DNA from: Ferdinandcohnia sp036962685
Lineage (GTDB): Bacteria > Bacillota > Bacilli > Bacillales > Bacillaceae_L
Assembly: GCF_036962685.1 (NCBI RefSeq)
Contig: NZ_JBALOP010000002.1
Coordinates: 62,001-126,000 of the forward strand
DNA length: 64,000 nucleotides
Reading direction: 5' to 3'
The notes beneath the pieces are model-generated. The model saw only the letters and a list, made by a program, of their open reading frames with translations, was not told the origin of the DNA and ran no database searches. Of this stretch, positions 25,715 through 34,187 are shown piece by piece; the first letter of the stretch is position 1, and every line of letters starts with the position of its first letter. Both the position numbers and the translations under genes were made by a program.

Positions 25715-25821
25715 GAGGGTTTCAAAATATAAATAATTCTTCTATTACAAGTAGGGGGATTTAATATCTTTTTCATAAAGATAGTAGCAAAATATTATTG
25801 AAAGAGGGGTTTGATTAAGCT

Positions 25822-26886
25822 ATGAAAAAATGGCTACCAAAAGTGCGCATACTTACACTGTTTAGTTTTATGGCGCTACTGTTAGCAGGGTGTGGGGAAC
25901 CATTCGTTTCTGCACTTACCCCAGCAGGGGAAGTAGCAAAAATGCAGTACGATTTAATGATTCTTGCAACATTAATCATGGTAATCGTAATGGCAGTAGT
26001 TGCAGTAATCTTCGTTATTGCCTTAGTCAAATTTAGACGTAAAAAAGTTGGTGAGAACAAGATTCCTAAGCAAGTAGAAGGAAATCACACTTTAGAAATC
26101 ATTTGGACTACTATTCCAATTCTATTGCTTTTGATTCTTGCAGTTCCAACAGTTTCGGCTACTTTTAAATTAGCTGATGTAAAGGCGATGGAACAAGACG
26201 AGGATTCAGTTGTTGTCAATGTTACTGCAAATTTATATTGGTGGGAATTTGAATACCCTGGTGAAGGCATTGTAACTGCCCAGGAGCTAGTTGTTCCTAC
26301 AGATGAAAGAGTTTATTTTAACCTAATAGCTGCAGATGTAAAGCACTCATTCTGGATTCCGGCAGCTGGTGGAAAATTAGACACTAATACAGACAACGTA
26401 AACAAATTCTGGTTAGAGTTTGACTCTGAAAGTACAGAAAAAGCAGGTGGCTTACTATATGGTAAGTGTGCTGAGCTTTGTGGACCTTCACATGCACTTA
26501 TGGATTTTAAAGTAAAACCAGTTCCACGTGCTGAATATGATAAGTGGATTAACAGTATGGTAGCTGCTAAGGATGCAGAACATGTACCTGCTAATGATGT
26601 TGCAAAAGCCGGTGAAGAATTATTCACTACGAACGGTTGTATCAACTGTCACGCACTTAATCCTGGTGAAAAGCGTCCGACTGCTCCAAGCTTAGCTAAT
26701 TTCGGTGATCGTTCAAGTATCGCTGGTAAATTAGAATTTACTGAAGATAATTTAAAGGATTGGTTAAAGGATCCTGAATCAATCAAGCCAGGTAACAACA
26801 TGACTGATACTTATGATAGTCAAGGTTTATCTGACCAAGATTTAGATGCTTTAGCTGAATATCTCATGGGACTCAAAATTGAATAG
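25822..26886 (+). CDS. ctaC: Cytochrome caa3 oxidase subunit II with fused cytochrome c
   Basis: 354 residues. The N-terminus is a lipoprotein signal with LLAGC (Cys24). Two membrane helices follow (about 45-70 and 88-110). The periplasmic-side cupredoxin domain has aromatic LYWWEFEYPG and the CuA ligands in GKCAELCGPSHALM. The C-terminal cytochrome c domain has heme motif CINCH and a later Met. This fusion defines the caa3 type, which accepts electrons from membrane cytochrome c. Spacing to ctaD is 27 nt. Confidence 0.97.
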   Translation: MKKWLPKVRILTLFSFMALLLAGCGEPFVSALTPAGEVAKMQYDLMILATLIMVIVMAVVAVIFVIALVKFRRKKVGENKIPKQVEGNHTLEIIWTTIPILLLLILAVPTVSATFKLADVKAMEQDEDSVVVNVTANLYWWEFEYPGEGIVTAQELVVPTDERVYFNLIAADVKHSFWIPAAGGKLDTNTDNVNKFWLEFDSESTEKAGGLLYGKCAELCGPSHALMDFKVKPVPRAEYDKWINSMVAAKDAEHVPANDVAKAGEELFTTNGCINCHALNPGEKRPTAPSLANFGDRSSIAGKLEFTEDNLKDWLKDPESIKPGNNMTDTYDSQGLSDQDLDALAEYLMGLKIE

Positions 26887-26913
26887 TAGATTATGGAATA
26901 AGGAGGTCACATT

Positions 26914-28788
26914 GTGAGTACTTTAACTCAGAAAAAAGGGTTTGGTGCTGTTTTATGGGATTATTTAACAACAGTTGACCATAAAAAAATTGCTAAACTT
27001 TATATAATGGCTGGTGGCTTTTTCTTCCTACTTGGTGGGATCGAAGCCCTTATTATCAGGATTCAGCTTGCTATTCCTGATAATAACTTTGTAACTGCTG
27101 GCTTTTTTAATGAAATTATAACTATGCATGGTACAACCATGATTTTCTTGGCAGCCATGCCGCTGTTACTTGGATTTATGAATGCCGTCATGCCACTTCA
27201 AATAGGTGCACGTGACGTTGCATTCCCATTTGTAAATGCTTTAGGTTTCTGGTTATTCTTCTTCGGAGGAGTCTTCCTTAACTTAAGTTGGTTTATGGGG
27301 GGGGCACCTGATGCAGGTTGGACTTCTTATGCTTCGCTTGCATTACACTCAGAAGGTCATGGTATTGACTTCTATGTACTAGGGCTTCAAATTTCTGGTA
27401 TTGGTACTTTAATTGGTGGTATTAACTTTTTAGCGACTATTATCACAATGAGAGCACCTGGTATGACATATATGCGTATGCCATTATTCACATGGACTAC
27501 GTTTGTAGCATCAGCATTAATTTTATTTGCATTCCCTCCATTAACTGTAGGGCTATTATTAATGATGTTTGACCGTATCTTTGGTACAGCATTCTTTGTT
27601 CCATCAATGGGTGGAAACACAATCATTTGGGAGCATTTATTCTGGATCTTCGGTCACCCAGAAGTGTATATCTTAATTCTCCCGGCGTTCGGTATTTTCT
27701 CAGAGATTTTTGCTACATTCTCTAGAAAAAGACTTTTCGGATATTCTTCAATGGTATTCGCAACAGTTTTAATTGGTTTCTTAGGATTCATGGTATGGGC
27801 TCACCACATGTTTACAACAGGTTTAGGACCAATTGCAAACTCAATTTTCGCGGTAGCTACAATGGCAATTGCCGTACCGACTGGTATTAAAATATTTAAC
27901 TGGCTCTTCACAATGTGGGGCGGTTCAATGAAATTTACAACACCTATGTTATATGCAGTTGCATTTATTCCATCTTTCATCATGGGTGGGGTAACAGGTG
28001 TTATGTTAGGTTCTGCACCTGCAGACTATCAGTATCATGATTCATATTTCGTAGTTGCTCACTTCCACTATGTAATTGTTGGTGGGGTTGTATTAGCTGT
28101 ATTCGCGGCTACTCACTACTGGTGGCCAAAAATGTTTGGTAAGATGCTTAACGAAACTTTAGGTAAAATCACGTTTTGGTTATTCCTAATTGGTTTCCAT
28201 TTAACATTCTTTATTCAGCACTTCCTTGGACTAATGGGTATGCCACGTCGTGTATTCACATTCTTACCTAACCATGGTTGGGAGCTTGGAAACTTAATCA
28301 GTTCAATCGGCGCTGCATTTATGGCAGTTGGTACCATTGTTCTTCTTATTAACGTTGTGGTCACATCTGTTAAGGGAGAAAATGTAGGAGCCGATGCATG
28401 GGGCGATGGACGTACACTTGAGTGGGCAATTCCATCACCACCACCATACTATAACTTTAAGCAATTACCTTTAGTTCGTGGCTTAGATGCTTTTTGGGTA
28501 GAAAAAATGCAAGGTAAAAAAGAAATGACTCCTGCAGAACCACTTGGAGACATTCATATGCCAAACAGCTCTTTCTTACCTTTCATGATTTCCTTTGGAC
28601 TATTTGTTGCAGCATTTGGTTTCTTACACCATCCAGATGGTGTAAGTTGGTCAGTTCCAGTTATGATCATTGGAGGAATCATTACTTTTGGTTCTATGTT
28701 ATTACGTTCAGTTATTGATGATCATGGATACCACATTCACAAAGCAGAATTAATGGACGATGATGACAAGAAAGGGGTTGAGGCATAA
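26914..28788 (+). CDS. ctaD: Cytochrome caa3 oxidase subunit I
   Basis: 624 residues, heme-copper oxidase subunit I with twelve core helices plus C-terminal extensions. The CuB site has the His-Tyr pair in GHPEVYILILPAFG and the His pair in WAHHMFTTG; heme ligands are in HFHYVIVGG and in TMHGTTM. The Glu or Tyr-Ser proton-channel motif (YSSMVFATVLIG) is typical of type A. GTG start at 26914 behind GGAGGTC. It overlaps ctaE by one base (TAATG). Confidence 0.97.
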   Translation: MSTLTQKKGFGAVLWDYLTTVDHKKIAKLYIMAGGFFFLLGGIEALIIRIQLAIPDNNFVTAGFFNEIITMHGTTMIFLAAMPLLLGFMNAVMPLQIGARDVAFPFVNALGFWLFFFGGVFLNLSWFMGGAPDAGWTSYASLALHSEGHGIDFYVLGLQISGIGTLIGGINFLATIITMRAPGMTYMRMPLFTWTTFVASALILFAFPPLTVGLLLMMFDRIFGTAFFVPSMGGNTIIWEHLFWIFGHPEVYILILPAFGIFSEIFATFSRKRLFGYSSMVFATVLIGFLGFMVWAHHMFTTGLGPIANSIFAVATMAIAVPTGIKIFNWLFTMWGGSMKFTTPMLYAVAFIPSFIMGGVTGVMLGSAPADYQYHDSYFVVAHFHYVIVGGVVLAVFAATHYWWPKMFGKMLNETLGKITFWLFLIGFHLTFFIQHFLGLMGMPRRVFTFLPNHGWELGNLISSIGAAFMAVGTIVLLINVVVTSVKGENVGADAWGDGRTLEWAIPSPPPYYNFKQLPLVRGLDAFWVEKMQGKKEMTPAEPLGDIHMPNSSFLPFMISFGLFVAAFGFLHHPDGVSWSVPVMIIGGIITFGSMLLRSVIDDHGYHIHKAELMDDDDKKGVEA

Positions 28789-29408
28789 TGCACGTGGAAG
28801 AAAAATTAACAGCTGAAACTTTTCCTGCAGAGCCTGAAAAAGCGACCCTTGAAGGAAAAAATAAATTTATCGGTTTTTGGCTCTTTCTTGGAGGCGAAAC
28901 AGTTCTTTTCGCTTCCCTTTTTGCAACATATTTAGCATTGAACAAAAGTAATGGTACGGGTCCATCATCACAGGATTTATTCGAGATTCCACTTGCTTTT
29001 GCAATGACAATGATCCTTTTAACTAGTTCATTAACTAGTGTGTACGCTATGTATCATATGAAAAACTTTAATTTCAAGAAAATGCAGCTTTGGTTGGGTC
29101 TAACTGTCCTGCTCGGAGCAGCTTTCCTAGGATTAGAAATCTATGAGTTTAACCACTATGTACATTTAGGTCATACAATCACAGGCAGTGCCTTTGGTTC
29201 TGCATTCTATTTGCTTGTTGGAACTCACGGTGCTCACGTGCTATTCGGTTTATGTTGGGCTCTTGCAATAATGATTCGAAACGCTAACCGCGGATTAGAT
29301 TTATATAATGCACCTAAGTTTTATGTCTTTAGCCTTTACTGGCACTTTATTGACGTAGTATGGGTGTTCATCTTTACTGTTGTATATTTAATGGGAATGG
29401 TGGGATAA
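28788..29408 (+). CDS. ctaE: Cytochrome caa3 oxidase subunit III
   Basis: 206 residues with five transmembrane helices, as in the short Gram-positive subunit III. It has the conserved WLFLGGETVLFASLFATY start and the VGTHGAHVLFGLCWA and YWHFIDVVWVFIFTVVY motifs. The start codon overlaps the ctaD stop (TAATG), so translation is coupled. It stabilises subunit I and the proton path. Confidence 0.95.
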   Translation: MHVEEKLTAETFPAEPEKATLEGKNKFIGFWLFLGGETVLFASLFATYLALNKSNGTGPSSQDLFEIPLAFAMTMILLTSSLTSVYAMYHMKNFNFKKMQLWLGLTVLLGAAFLGLEIYEFNHYVHLGHTITGSAFGSAFYLLVGTHGAHVLFGLCWALAIMIRNANRGLDLYNAPKFYVFSLYWHFIDVVWVFIFTVVYLMGMVG

Positions 29409-29412
29409 ACAC

Positions 29413-29739
29413 ATGGCAAATAATACTAATAATACTAATGTTGATTTAGCTTATCGCAGAAGAAAAAGTGCGGAAGAAATGAAACATCATGTTATTTCTT
29501 TTGCCCTGATGATTTTTCTTACGATAATTGCCTTTATTGCAGTTGGATCTGAGCAATTTTCACCATATGTAGTAGTACCATTTATTCTACTTCTAGCTGT
29601 AATTCAGGTTATTTTACAATTGTTTTACTTCATGCATATGAATCATAAAGGACATGAAGCACCAAAGATGTTCCTATTTTCAGGAGTGTTAATTGCTGCT
29701 GTAACTGTTCTATGCTTTATGACAATCATTTGGTGGTAA
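29413..29739 (+). CDS. ctaF: Cytochrome caa3 oxidase subunit IV
   Basis: 108 residues, three membrane helices, CtaF/CyoD family. Asn/Thr-rich N-terminus (MANNTNNTN) followed by YRRRKSAEEMKHH and the helix-rich remainder with LQLFYFMHMNHKGHE. It lies 4 nt after ctaE. A terminator follows, so ctaG is probably expressed less or from its own signals. Confidence 0.94.
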   Translation: MANNTNNTNVDLAYRRRKSAEEMKHHVISFALMIFLTIIAFIAVGSEQFSPYVVVPFILLLAVIQVILQLFYFMHMNHKGHEAPKMFLFSGVLIAAVTVLCFMTIIWW

Positions 29740-29747
29740 GTGTTTGA

Positions 29748-29776
29748 AAAAGTCGGTGTAAAAACCGGCTTTTTTC
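29748..29776 (+). terminator. Terminator after ctaF
   Basis: AAAGTCGGT, loop, ACCGGCTTTTTT; one G-T wobble. Followed by a T-rich run. Confidence 0.85.
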
Positions 29777-29880
29777 AATCTCTTTAACATTTCTAATTTA
29801 GACAAGAAATGTTCATAAATGGTTTGTTTGCATGGCTATTTCCCTAAGAGTATAATTAAAATAATAGTATCTACATATTG

Positions 29881-30146
29881 TTTAACTTTTTTCAGCGGAC
29901 GTTCACAATTTCTGTAAGTGGGATAAATGAAGAATAACCACCCAATTTAGTAGGGTGTTCAAACATCGGCTGAATAAAGTTAATGCCTCCGGCGGATGCC
30001 ACAGATTTTCAAAGGTAAATTTTTCGAGCATAAGAACAAAGACTAAGAACGCCACTTNNNNNNNNNNNNNNNNNNNNNNNNNNNNNNNNNNNNNNNNNNN
30101 NNNNNNNNNNNNNNNNNNNNNNNNNNNNNNNCAAGGCGCATTTGAT
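29881..30146 (+). repeat. Family B structured repeat, copy B3 (interrupted by N)
   Basis: Arms TTTAACTTTTTTCAG (29881-29895) and CTGAATAAAGTTAA (29970-29983), then the core with GCCTCCGGCGGATGCCACAG and the 3' end CAAGGCGCATTTGATTT. The middle of the core is replaced by N. It ends 24 nt before the ctaG start and has the same orientation. Together with the ctaF terminator it fills the 431-nt gap 29740-30170. Confidence 0.85.
30058..30131. other. Assembly gap (74 N) inside repeat B3
   Basis: A run of N begins in the middle of the family B core and ends in its 3' hairpin. Copies B5 and B6 have about 63 bases between the same flanks. The gap therefore most likely hides ordinary core sequence that could not be assembled because the repeat is present in many copies. 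Confidence 0.95.
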
Positions 30147-30170
30147 TTTAATAAAAGGGGTGAGATGGAG

Positions 30171-31085
30171 ATGTCTATAGATATCTTTGGTTTTCGGGCA
30201 TTATGGAGTCCCTATTTTTTAGCTTCACTTATCATCGTTACGATTCTATATTTTATGATTGTTGGTCCATGGAGACATCGATTTACTCATTCTGAACCTA
30301 CATCAATTAAAACAAAGATTTTATTTGTAGTAGGGATAATCTTACTCTATGCTTGTAAAGGAAGTCCAATCGATTTACTAGGTCATATGACGATGACTGC
30401 TCATATGACGCAAATGGCTGTTCTTTATTTAATTGTGCCGGTATTTTTTATTTTAGGTGTGCCAAATTGGTTATGGAGAAAGTTTATAAATCTTAAAGTA
30501 ATAAAGCCCATTTTTAAATTTCTTACAAAGCCTTTAATTGCTTTAGTTATGTTTAACGGTTCATTTTCTTTTTATCATATCCCACTCATTTTTGACTTTG
30601 TAAAAATTAATGTCTTCATTCATGCTGCCACGACCATTTTTATTTTTATTGCTGCCTTCTTTATGTGGTGGCCATTAATCAATAAATTAGAAGAGTGGAA
30701 CACATTGAGTGGTCTTAAAAAAGTTGGCTATATTTTTGCTGATGGGATGCTATTAACGCCTGCATGTGCCTTAATCATTTTTTCAGATACTGCAATGTAT
30801 TCAACATATACAGATCTTGGGGCGTGGACGACTGCTCTCGCACTTTGTGTGCCAGCTTCAATGCTATCCAGTATAAATCTTACTGGGCCAGAAATGTTTA
30901 ACTTTATGCCACCGCTTGAAGATCAACGTACTGGCGGTGTCATTATGAAAATTATTCAAGAGTTCGTGTACGCGATACTACTAGCGAAAGTATTCTTTGA
31001 ATGGGTTCGAAAAGAGCGTGAACAAGAAAAATTACTAGATGAGCAATTACTAGAAAAGCAATTAATTGAGCCACAAACAAATTAA
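30171..31085 (+). CDS. ctaG: Cytochrome c oxidase assembly factor CtaG
   Basis: 304 residues, about seven membrane helices, caa3_CtaG family, needed for caa3 activity in B. subtilis, probably through copper or assembly. It starts MSIDIFGFRALWSPYFLASL; conserved parts include ACKGSPIDLLGHMTMTAHMTQM with membrane-embedded His/Met residues. The ATG at 30171 is better spaced from AAAAGGGGTGA than the ATG at 30165. A longer frame upstream only reads through repeat B3 and the N run and is not coding. Confidence 0.92.
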   Translation: MSIDIFGFRALWSPYFLASLIIVTILYFMIVGPWRHRFTHSEPTSIKTKILFVVGIILLYACKGSPIDLLGHMTMTAHMTQMAVLYLIVPVFFILGVPNWLWRKFINLKVIKPIFKFLTKPLIALVMFNGSFSFYHIPLIFDFVKINVFIHAATTIFIFIAAFFMWWPLINKLEEWNTLSGLKKVGYIFADGMLLTPACALIIFSDTAMYSTYTDLGAWTTALALCVPASMLSSINLTGPEMFNFMPPLEDQRTGGVIMKIIQEFVYAILLAKVFFEWVRKEREQEKLLDEQLLEKQLIEPQTN

Positions 31086-31112
31086 AGAGAAACACGATAA
31101 GAGAGGTTAAAC

Positions 31113-31574
31113 ATGAATTTACCGATTCTGCCTACAATGAGCACGATTTTTATCATATTAAGTGCAGTTACTGTTGCCATCGGTTGGTATTTAATTAAAC
31201 AGAAAAAAATAGAAGCTCATAAAAAAGCGATGACGACTGCTGCTATTTTTGCTTTGACTTTCTTTGTTATTTATATGTCAAGAACGATTTTTATCGGTAA
31301 TACATCATTCGGTGGCCCTGACGATGTGAAGGTGTACTACACGATTTTCTTAATCTTTCATATCTTTCTGGCAACGACTGGTGCGATTTTCGGGGTTGTT
31401 ACACTATATCTTGGCTATAAAAATAAAATTGCGAAGCATCGCAAGCTTGGTCCAATTACAAGCATCATTTGGTTTTTCTCAGCTATAACAGGTGTAGCGG
31501 TATATTTCTTACTGTACGTCTTTTATAAAGGCGGAGAAACAACATCGATGTTAAAAGCAATATTAGGTTTTTAA
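31113..31574 (+). CDS. ctaM: DUF420 membrane protein, CtaM-like
   Basis: 153 residues with four to five membrane helices, DUF420 family, beginning MNLPILPTMSTIFIILSAV. Homologues (CtaM; YozB in B. subtilis) are required for heme-A-containing oxidase assembly in firmicutes. It lies 27 nt after ctaG behind AGAGAGG, consistent with the assembly role. Conserved His residues (IFHIFLATTG, KHRKLG) are visible. In B. subtilis the gene is elsewhere; here it closes the cta cluster. Confidence 0.8.
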   Translation: MNLPILPTMSTIFIILSAVTVAIGWYLIKQKKIEAHKKAMTTAAIFALTFFVIYMSRTIFIGNTSFGGPDDVKVYYTIFLIFHIFLATTGAIFGVVTLYLGYKNKIAKHRKLGPITSIIWFFSAITGVAVYFLLYVFYKGGETTSMLKAILGF

Positions 31575-31608
31575 TAAAATCCAAAACGTATTGTTTGTAA
31601 TATGTATA

Positions 31609-31645
31609 AGGTGTTCTAGAATACAATATTCTAGAGCACCTTTTT
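31609..31645 (+). terminator. Terminator after ctaM
   Basis: AAGGTGTTCTAGAATA and TATTCTAGAGCACC form a long stem with a tiny loop, followed by TTTTTATTTT. Confidence 0.9.
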
Positions 31646-31668
31646 ATTTTGTACTTCGTTTCACATAA

Positions 31669-31830
31669 AGTGAAACTTCATTCAGTGGGGGTTTTTTTCA
31701 TCCCCCACTGAATGTTAGTTGAACCAATCGGGCTTTTACTGGCAGTTGATCCCCTACTTATATTTCTTCTGGTTTCCCTAAGCTCTTGTAATGGGGGTCT
31801 TACTGCAAGTTAATGCGGGATAATGACAGC
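31669..31830 (+). repeat. Family C repeat, copy C1 (with hairpin)
   Basis: Contains ATAAAGTGAAACTTCATTCA, then a perfect 13-bp hairpin CATTCAGTGGGGG/CCCCCACTGAATG (31679-31691 and 31702-31714). It ends with GGGGGTCTTACTGCAAGTTA and GGGATAATGACAG. Copy C2 near 53.2 kb has the two outer parts joined with the middle deleted. A short frame opening here extends the next gene artificially. Confidence 0.7.
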
Positions 31831-31857
31831 CTAATTTCGCAGAGGGGAGTGTTAAGG

Positions 31858-32367
31858 ATGATTGAGATCTTTACAGAAAACTTATTATTGGTTCCATGTT
31901 CTCTGGATATTGCCAAATCATTAGTTTTTCATCGCAAAGAACTTGAAAAACGATCACCTATAACGATTCCACAAAACTGGCCATCTCCATTAATAACTGG
32001 TATTCTTCCGTTTTATATAGAAAAGCTTGAGAAGGATGAAAATCATTATGGATGGGGACTATGGCTGATTATTAATTACGCTGAAAAACGGATAATTGGT
32101 GATATTTATCTTCATGAGAAACCGGATAAAAAAGGGAATGTCCAACTGACGTATACGATGAATCGCGATTATCAGAAGACCAGTTTAACCTATGAAGCTG
32201 TTGATGCTTTAATTGATTGGCTTGTTATGCAAGCCGATGCGAAGAAGGTATTAATGGAATGCAGTGATAGTAATTATCAGTCAATACAGTTGTTTGAAAA
32301 ACTAGGGATGAGGTGTACGAAGAAGGATGGTAGATTTTTAACTTGGGAGCTTCGTAAGGTCATTTAA
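31858..32367 (+). CDS. GNAT family N-acetyltransferase (RimJ/RimL type)
   Basis: 169 residues from ATG 31858, 8 nt after AGAGGGGAG. The order of motifs, beginning IFTENLLLVPCS, then central WLIINYAEKRIIGDIYLHEKP, and C-terminal SDSNYQSIQLFEKLGMRCTKK, is that of RimJ/RimL-like acetyltransferases that modify protein N-termini or small molecules. Substrate unknown. It is not present at this place in B. subtilis and lies next to repeat C1. Confidence 0.82.
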   Translation: MIEIFTENLLLVPCSLDIAKSLVFHRKELEKRSPITIPQNWPSPLITGILPFYIEKLEKDENHYGWGLWLIINYAEKRIIGDIYLHEKPDKKGNVQLTYTMNRDYQKTSLTYEAVDALIDWLVMQADAKKVLMECSDSNYQSIQLFEKLGMRCTKKDGRFLTWELRKVI

Positions 32368-32474
32368 TAAAGCAAAATGAAAAAGATTTTCTAGACTTGT
32401 GCCCAATTCATTCCTTATTGCATAAGGTAGGAGTAACCTAAGTGATATTGACAATGTGAAGGAGTGTGGTTGGG

Positions 32475-32840
32475 GTGGTTCGAAAATCATTGGAAAATGG
32501 TTCTCTTTATATTAAGAATGATGTGTTGGCGATGATTGCTTCCATTTGCGCTGAAGATACGGAAGGAGTAACGATTGTTTCCGGATTTAAGGATGGCGTT
32601 TCCGGCATTTTGAATCGAAATTTCCACAAAAATGGAATAACAGTTATTGAAGAAGAAGAAGGGATTTCCCTGGAGGTCAAAATTGCGATTGAATATGGGT
32701 TAGAAATAAAAAGGACCTGTGAGCTTTTACAAGAAGCAATTTTACATGAAATAGAAAGCATGACTGGCATTAGTCTTTCAAGTTTAACAATTAAGGTAGA
32801 AGGACTAACAAATACGCAAGCCCTTGCGACAACAACATAA
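32475..32840 (+). CDS. Asp23/Gls24 family protein
   Basis: 121 residues from GTG 32475, 10 nt after AAGGAG (another GTG at 32466 is too close). The family signatures are NDVLAMIASICAEDTEGV, GISLEVKIAIEYG and the final segment IESMTGISLSSLTIKVEGL. Gls24/Asp23 proteins are cytosolic or membrane-anchored envelope-stress proteins; bacilli carry several (YloU, YqhY, AmaP partners). No membrane anchor gene is adjacent. Role here unknown. Confidence 0.82.
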   Translation: MVRKSLENGSLYIKNDVLAMIASICAEDTEGVTIVSGFKDGVSGILNRNFHKNGITVIEEEEGISLEVKIAIEYGLEIKRTCELLQEAILHEIESMTGISLSSLTIKVEGLTNTQALATTT

Positions 32841-32842
32841 CA

Positions 32843-32873
32843 AAAAAGGAACAGCATTGACTGTTCCTTTTTC
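32843..32873 (+). terminator. Terminator after the Gls24-like gene
   Basis: AAAAAGGAACAG, loop CATTGA, CTGTTCCTTTTT: a perfect 12-bp stem. Confidence 0.92.
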
Positions 32874-32881
32874 TGCGTTAT

Positions 32882-33002
32882 TGTCTAGTTCCAGGCGCCA
32901 TCGGTTCGAGGTCATAAGCCAATCGCTTCGGAAGGTAAAAGGCACCTTCTGTCAGCGCTCGTCTTATGCTTGTCACCGATAAGCGGGCGCCTTGCACTTT
33001 TC
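32882..33002 (+). repeat. Family A repeat, copy A6
   Basis: Begins TGTCTAGTTCCAGGCGCCA and ends GGGCGCCTTGCACTTTTC, with a body nearly identical to A4. It ends 4 nt before the ylbA stop codon (minus strand), in a convergent gap that already has a terminator for the plus strand. Confidence 0.8.
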
Positions 33003-33006
33003 GTTA

Positions 33007-33375
33007 TTATGCGTTTACAACTGCATCGATTTCTTCTTTTACTTTTGCAAGGATGCGGTTGCATTGATCAACTAATGCATTAGGGAAGTTTTCATCTTCG
33101 CTATATTCAACACCGTGTGGGTAATAGTATTTACCAACAAATGGAGTAAGTAGCTTAATGACTGCATCTTTTGCATTTTCTTCGATAATTCCTTCAACTG
33201 CATAACCTTGAACACGAAGGTAGTAAATATCACCTTTAATTTCAAACTTACGGTCATATGTAATTCTTTCATAATCCCACTGACCTGCAAGAATAAACCC
33301 TTCTGATCTCATTATGTCAGTTAATCTTGGTAATTCGATTGTTACGTTTTCAATCCCCGTATTTTCAAATCTCAT
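33007..33375 (-). CDS. ylbA: YugN-like family protein YlbA
   Basis: 122 residues, soluble, beginning MRFENTGIENVTIELPRL, with the YDRKFEIKGDIYYLRV pattern typical of the YugN-like family. It matches ylbA by length and by position at the start of the ylb block. GGAGGG precedes the ATG. Function unknown. Confidence 0.82.
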   Translation of the reverse strand: MRFENTGIENVTIELPRLTDIMRSEGFILAGQWDYERITYDRKFEIKGDIYYLRVQGYAVEGIIEENAKDAVIKLLTPFVGKYYYPHGVEYSEDENFPNALVDQCNRILAKVKEEIDAVVNA

Positions 33376-33546
33376 TTAAAATCCCTCCAAAAACCGTCAA
33401 ACAACGATTTATATGTTCTCAGTATAATAATAGTACGAAAAGATACAAGTTGCAACGTTTGACATTAATATGTCACGAAAAATAAAAAATATTTAATGTG
33501 AATTTTTTGTAGGTTTGGTCAAACTAACATGGAAAGGAGGGACAAG

Positions 33547-34164
33547 ATGAAGAAATTACTTTTAATTATTACGACTTTATTGTTTGTCTTAAGTAGTCCA
33601 ATGTTGGCGAATGGACAAGGTACAACTACATACACTGTGCAGCGTGGAGATTCTTTATGGAAAATTGCTGTACGATACCAAGTTGGTTTGTCAGAAATCA
33701 TTTCAGCAAACCCGCAGTTTAGAAATCCCAACCTTATTTATCCGGGTCAAAAAGTCACAATTCCAATCATAGAGAATGTCAAAAGCATTGAAAATCAGGT
33801 TATCTCAATAACCAACCAACACCGTGCAAAATATGGTTTACCGGCTTTAAAAATAGATTGGGAACTTTCACGTGTAGCACGCTATAAATCGGTAGATATG
33901 AGAGATCGAAACTACTTTGAGCATACTTCACCGACATATGGCTCGCCATTTACGATGATGCGAAACTTTGGTATTTCCTATCGTACTGCTGCAGAAAATA
34001 TTGCAGCTGGACAAAGAACTCCACAGGAAGTTGTAAATGCATGGATGAACAGTCCAGGGCATCGTGCAAATATTCTTAAGCGTGATGTTACCCATATAGG
34101 AGTCGGATATGCAGAAGGTGGTTCAAAGAGGCATTACTGGACACAAATGTTTATTGGAAAATAA
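33547..34164 (+). CDS. Secreted LysM-CAP domain protein
   Basis: 205 residues from ATG 33547, 6 nt after AAAGGAGG. It has a Sec signal peptide (about 1-24), one LysM peptidoglycan-binding domain (about 28-73, YTVQRGDSLWKIAVRYQVG) and a CAP/SCP-like domain (about 85-205) with HRAKYGLPAL, YFEHTSPTYG, AAENIAAG and NSPGHRANIL. This is the YkwD-like architecture; SafA/YkwD relatives act at the cell wall or spore coat. It lies 23 nt before ylbB. The next but one gene, ylbC, also carries a CAP domain. Confidence 0.88.
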   Translation: MKKLLLIITTLLFVLSSPMLANGQGTTTYTVQRGDSLWKIAVRYQVGLSEIISANPQFRNPNLIYPGQKVTIPIIENVKSIENQVISITNQHRAKYGLPALKIDWELSRVARYKSVDMRDRNYFEHTSPTYGSPFTMMRNFGISYRTAAENIAAGQRTPQEVVNAWMNSPGHRANILKRDVTHIGVGYAEGGSKRHYWTQMFIGK

Positions 34165-34187
34165 GTGGATAGAAAATGGAGGTTACA

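Noticed and set aside
29955..30170. Reading frame extending ctaG upstream through repeat B3 and the N run
   Set aside because: It translates repeat sequence and undetermined bases; CtaG homologues begin at MSIDIFGF, which has a proper ribosome binding site.
6991..33002. Family A or B copies as a CRISPR array
   Set aside because: Copies are kilobases apart, 76-300 bp long and not separated by short unique spacers; no cas genes are present.
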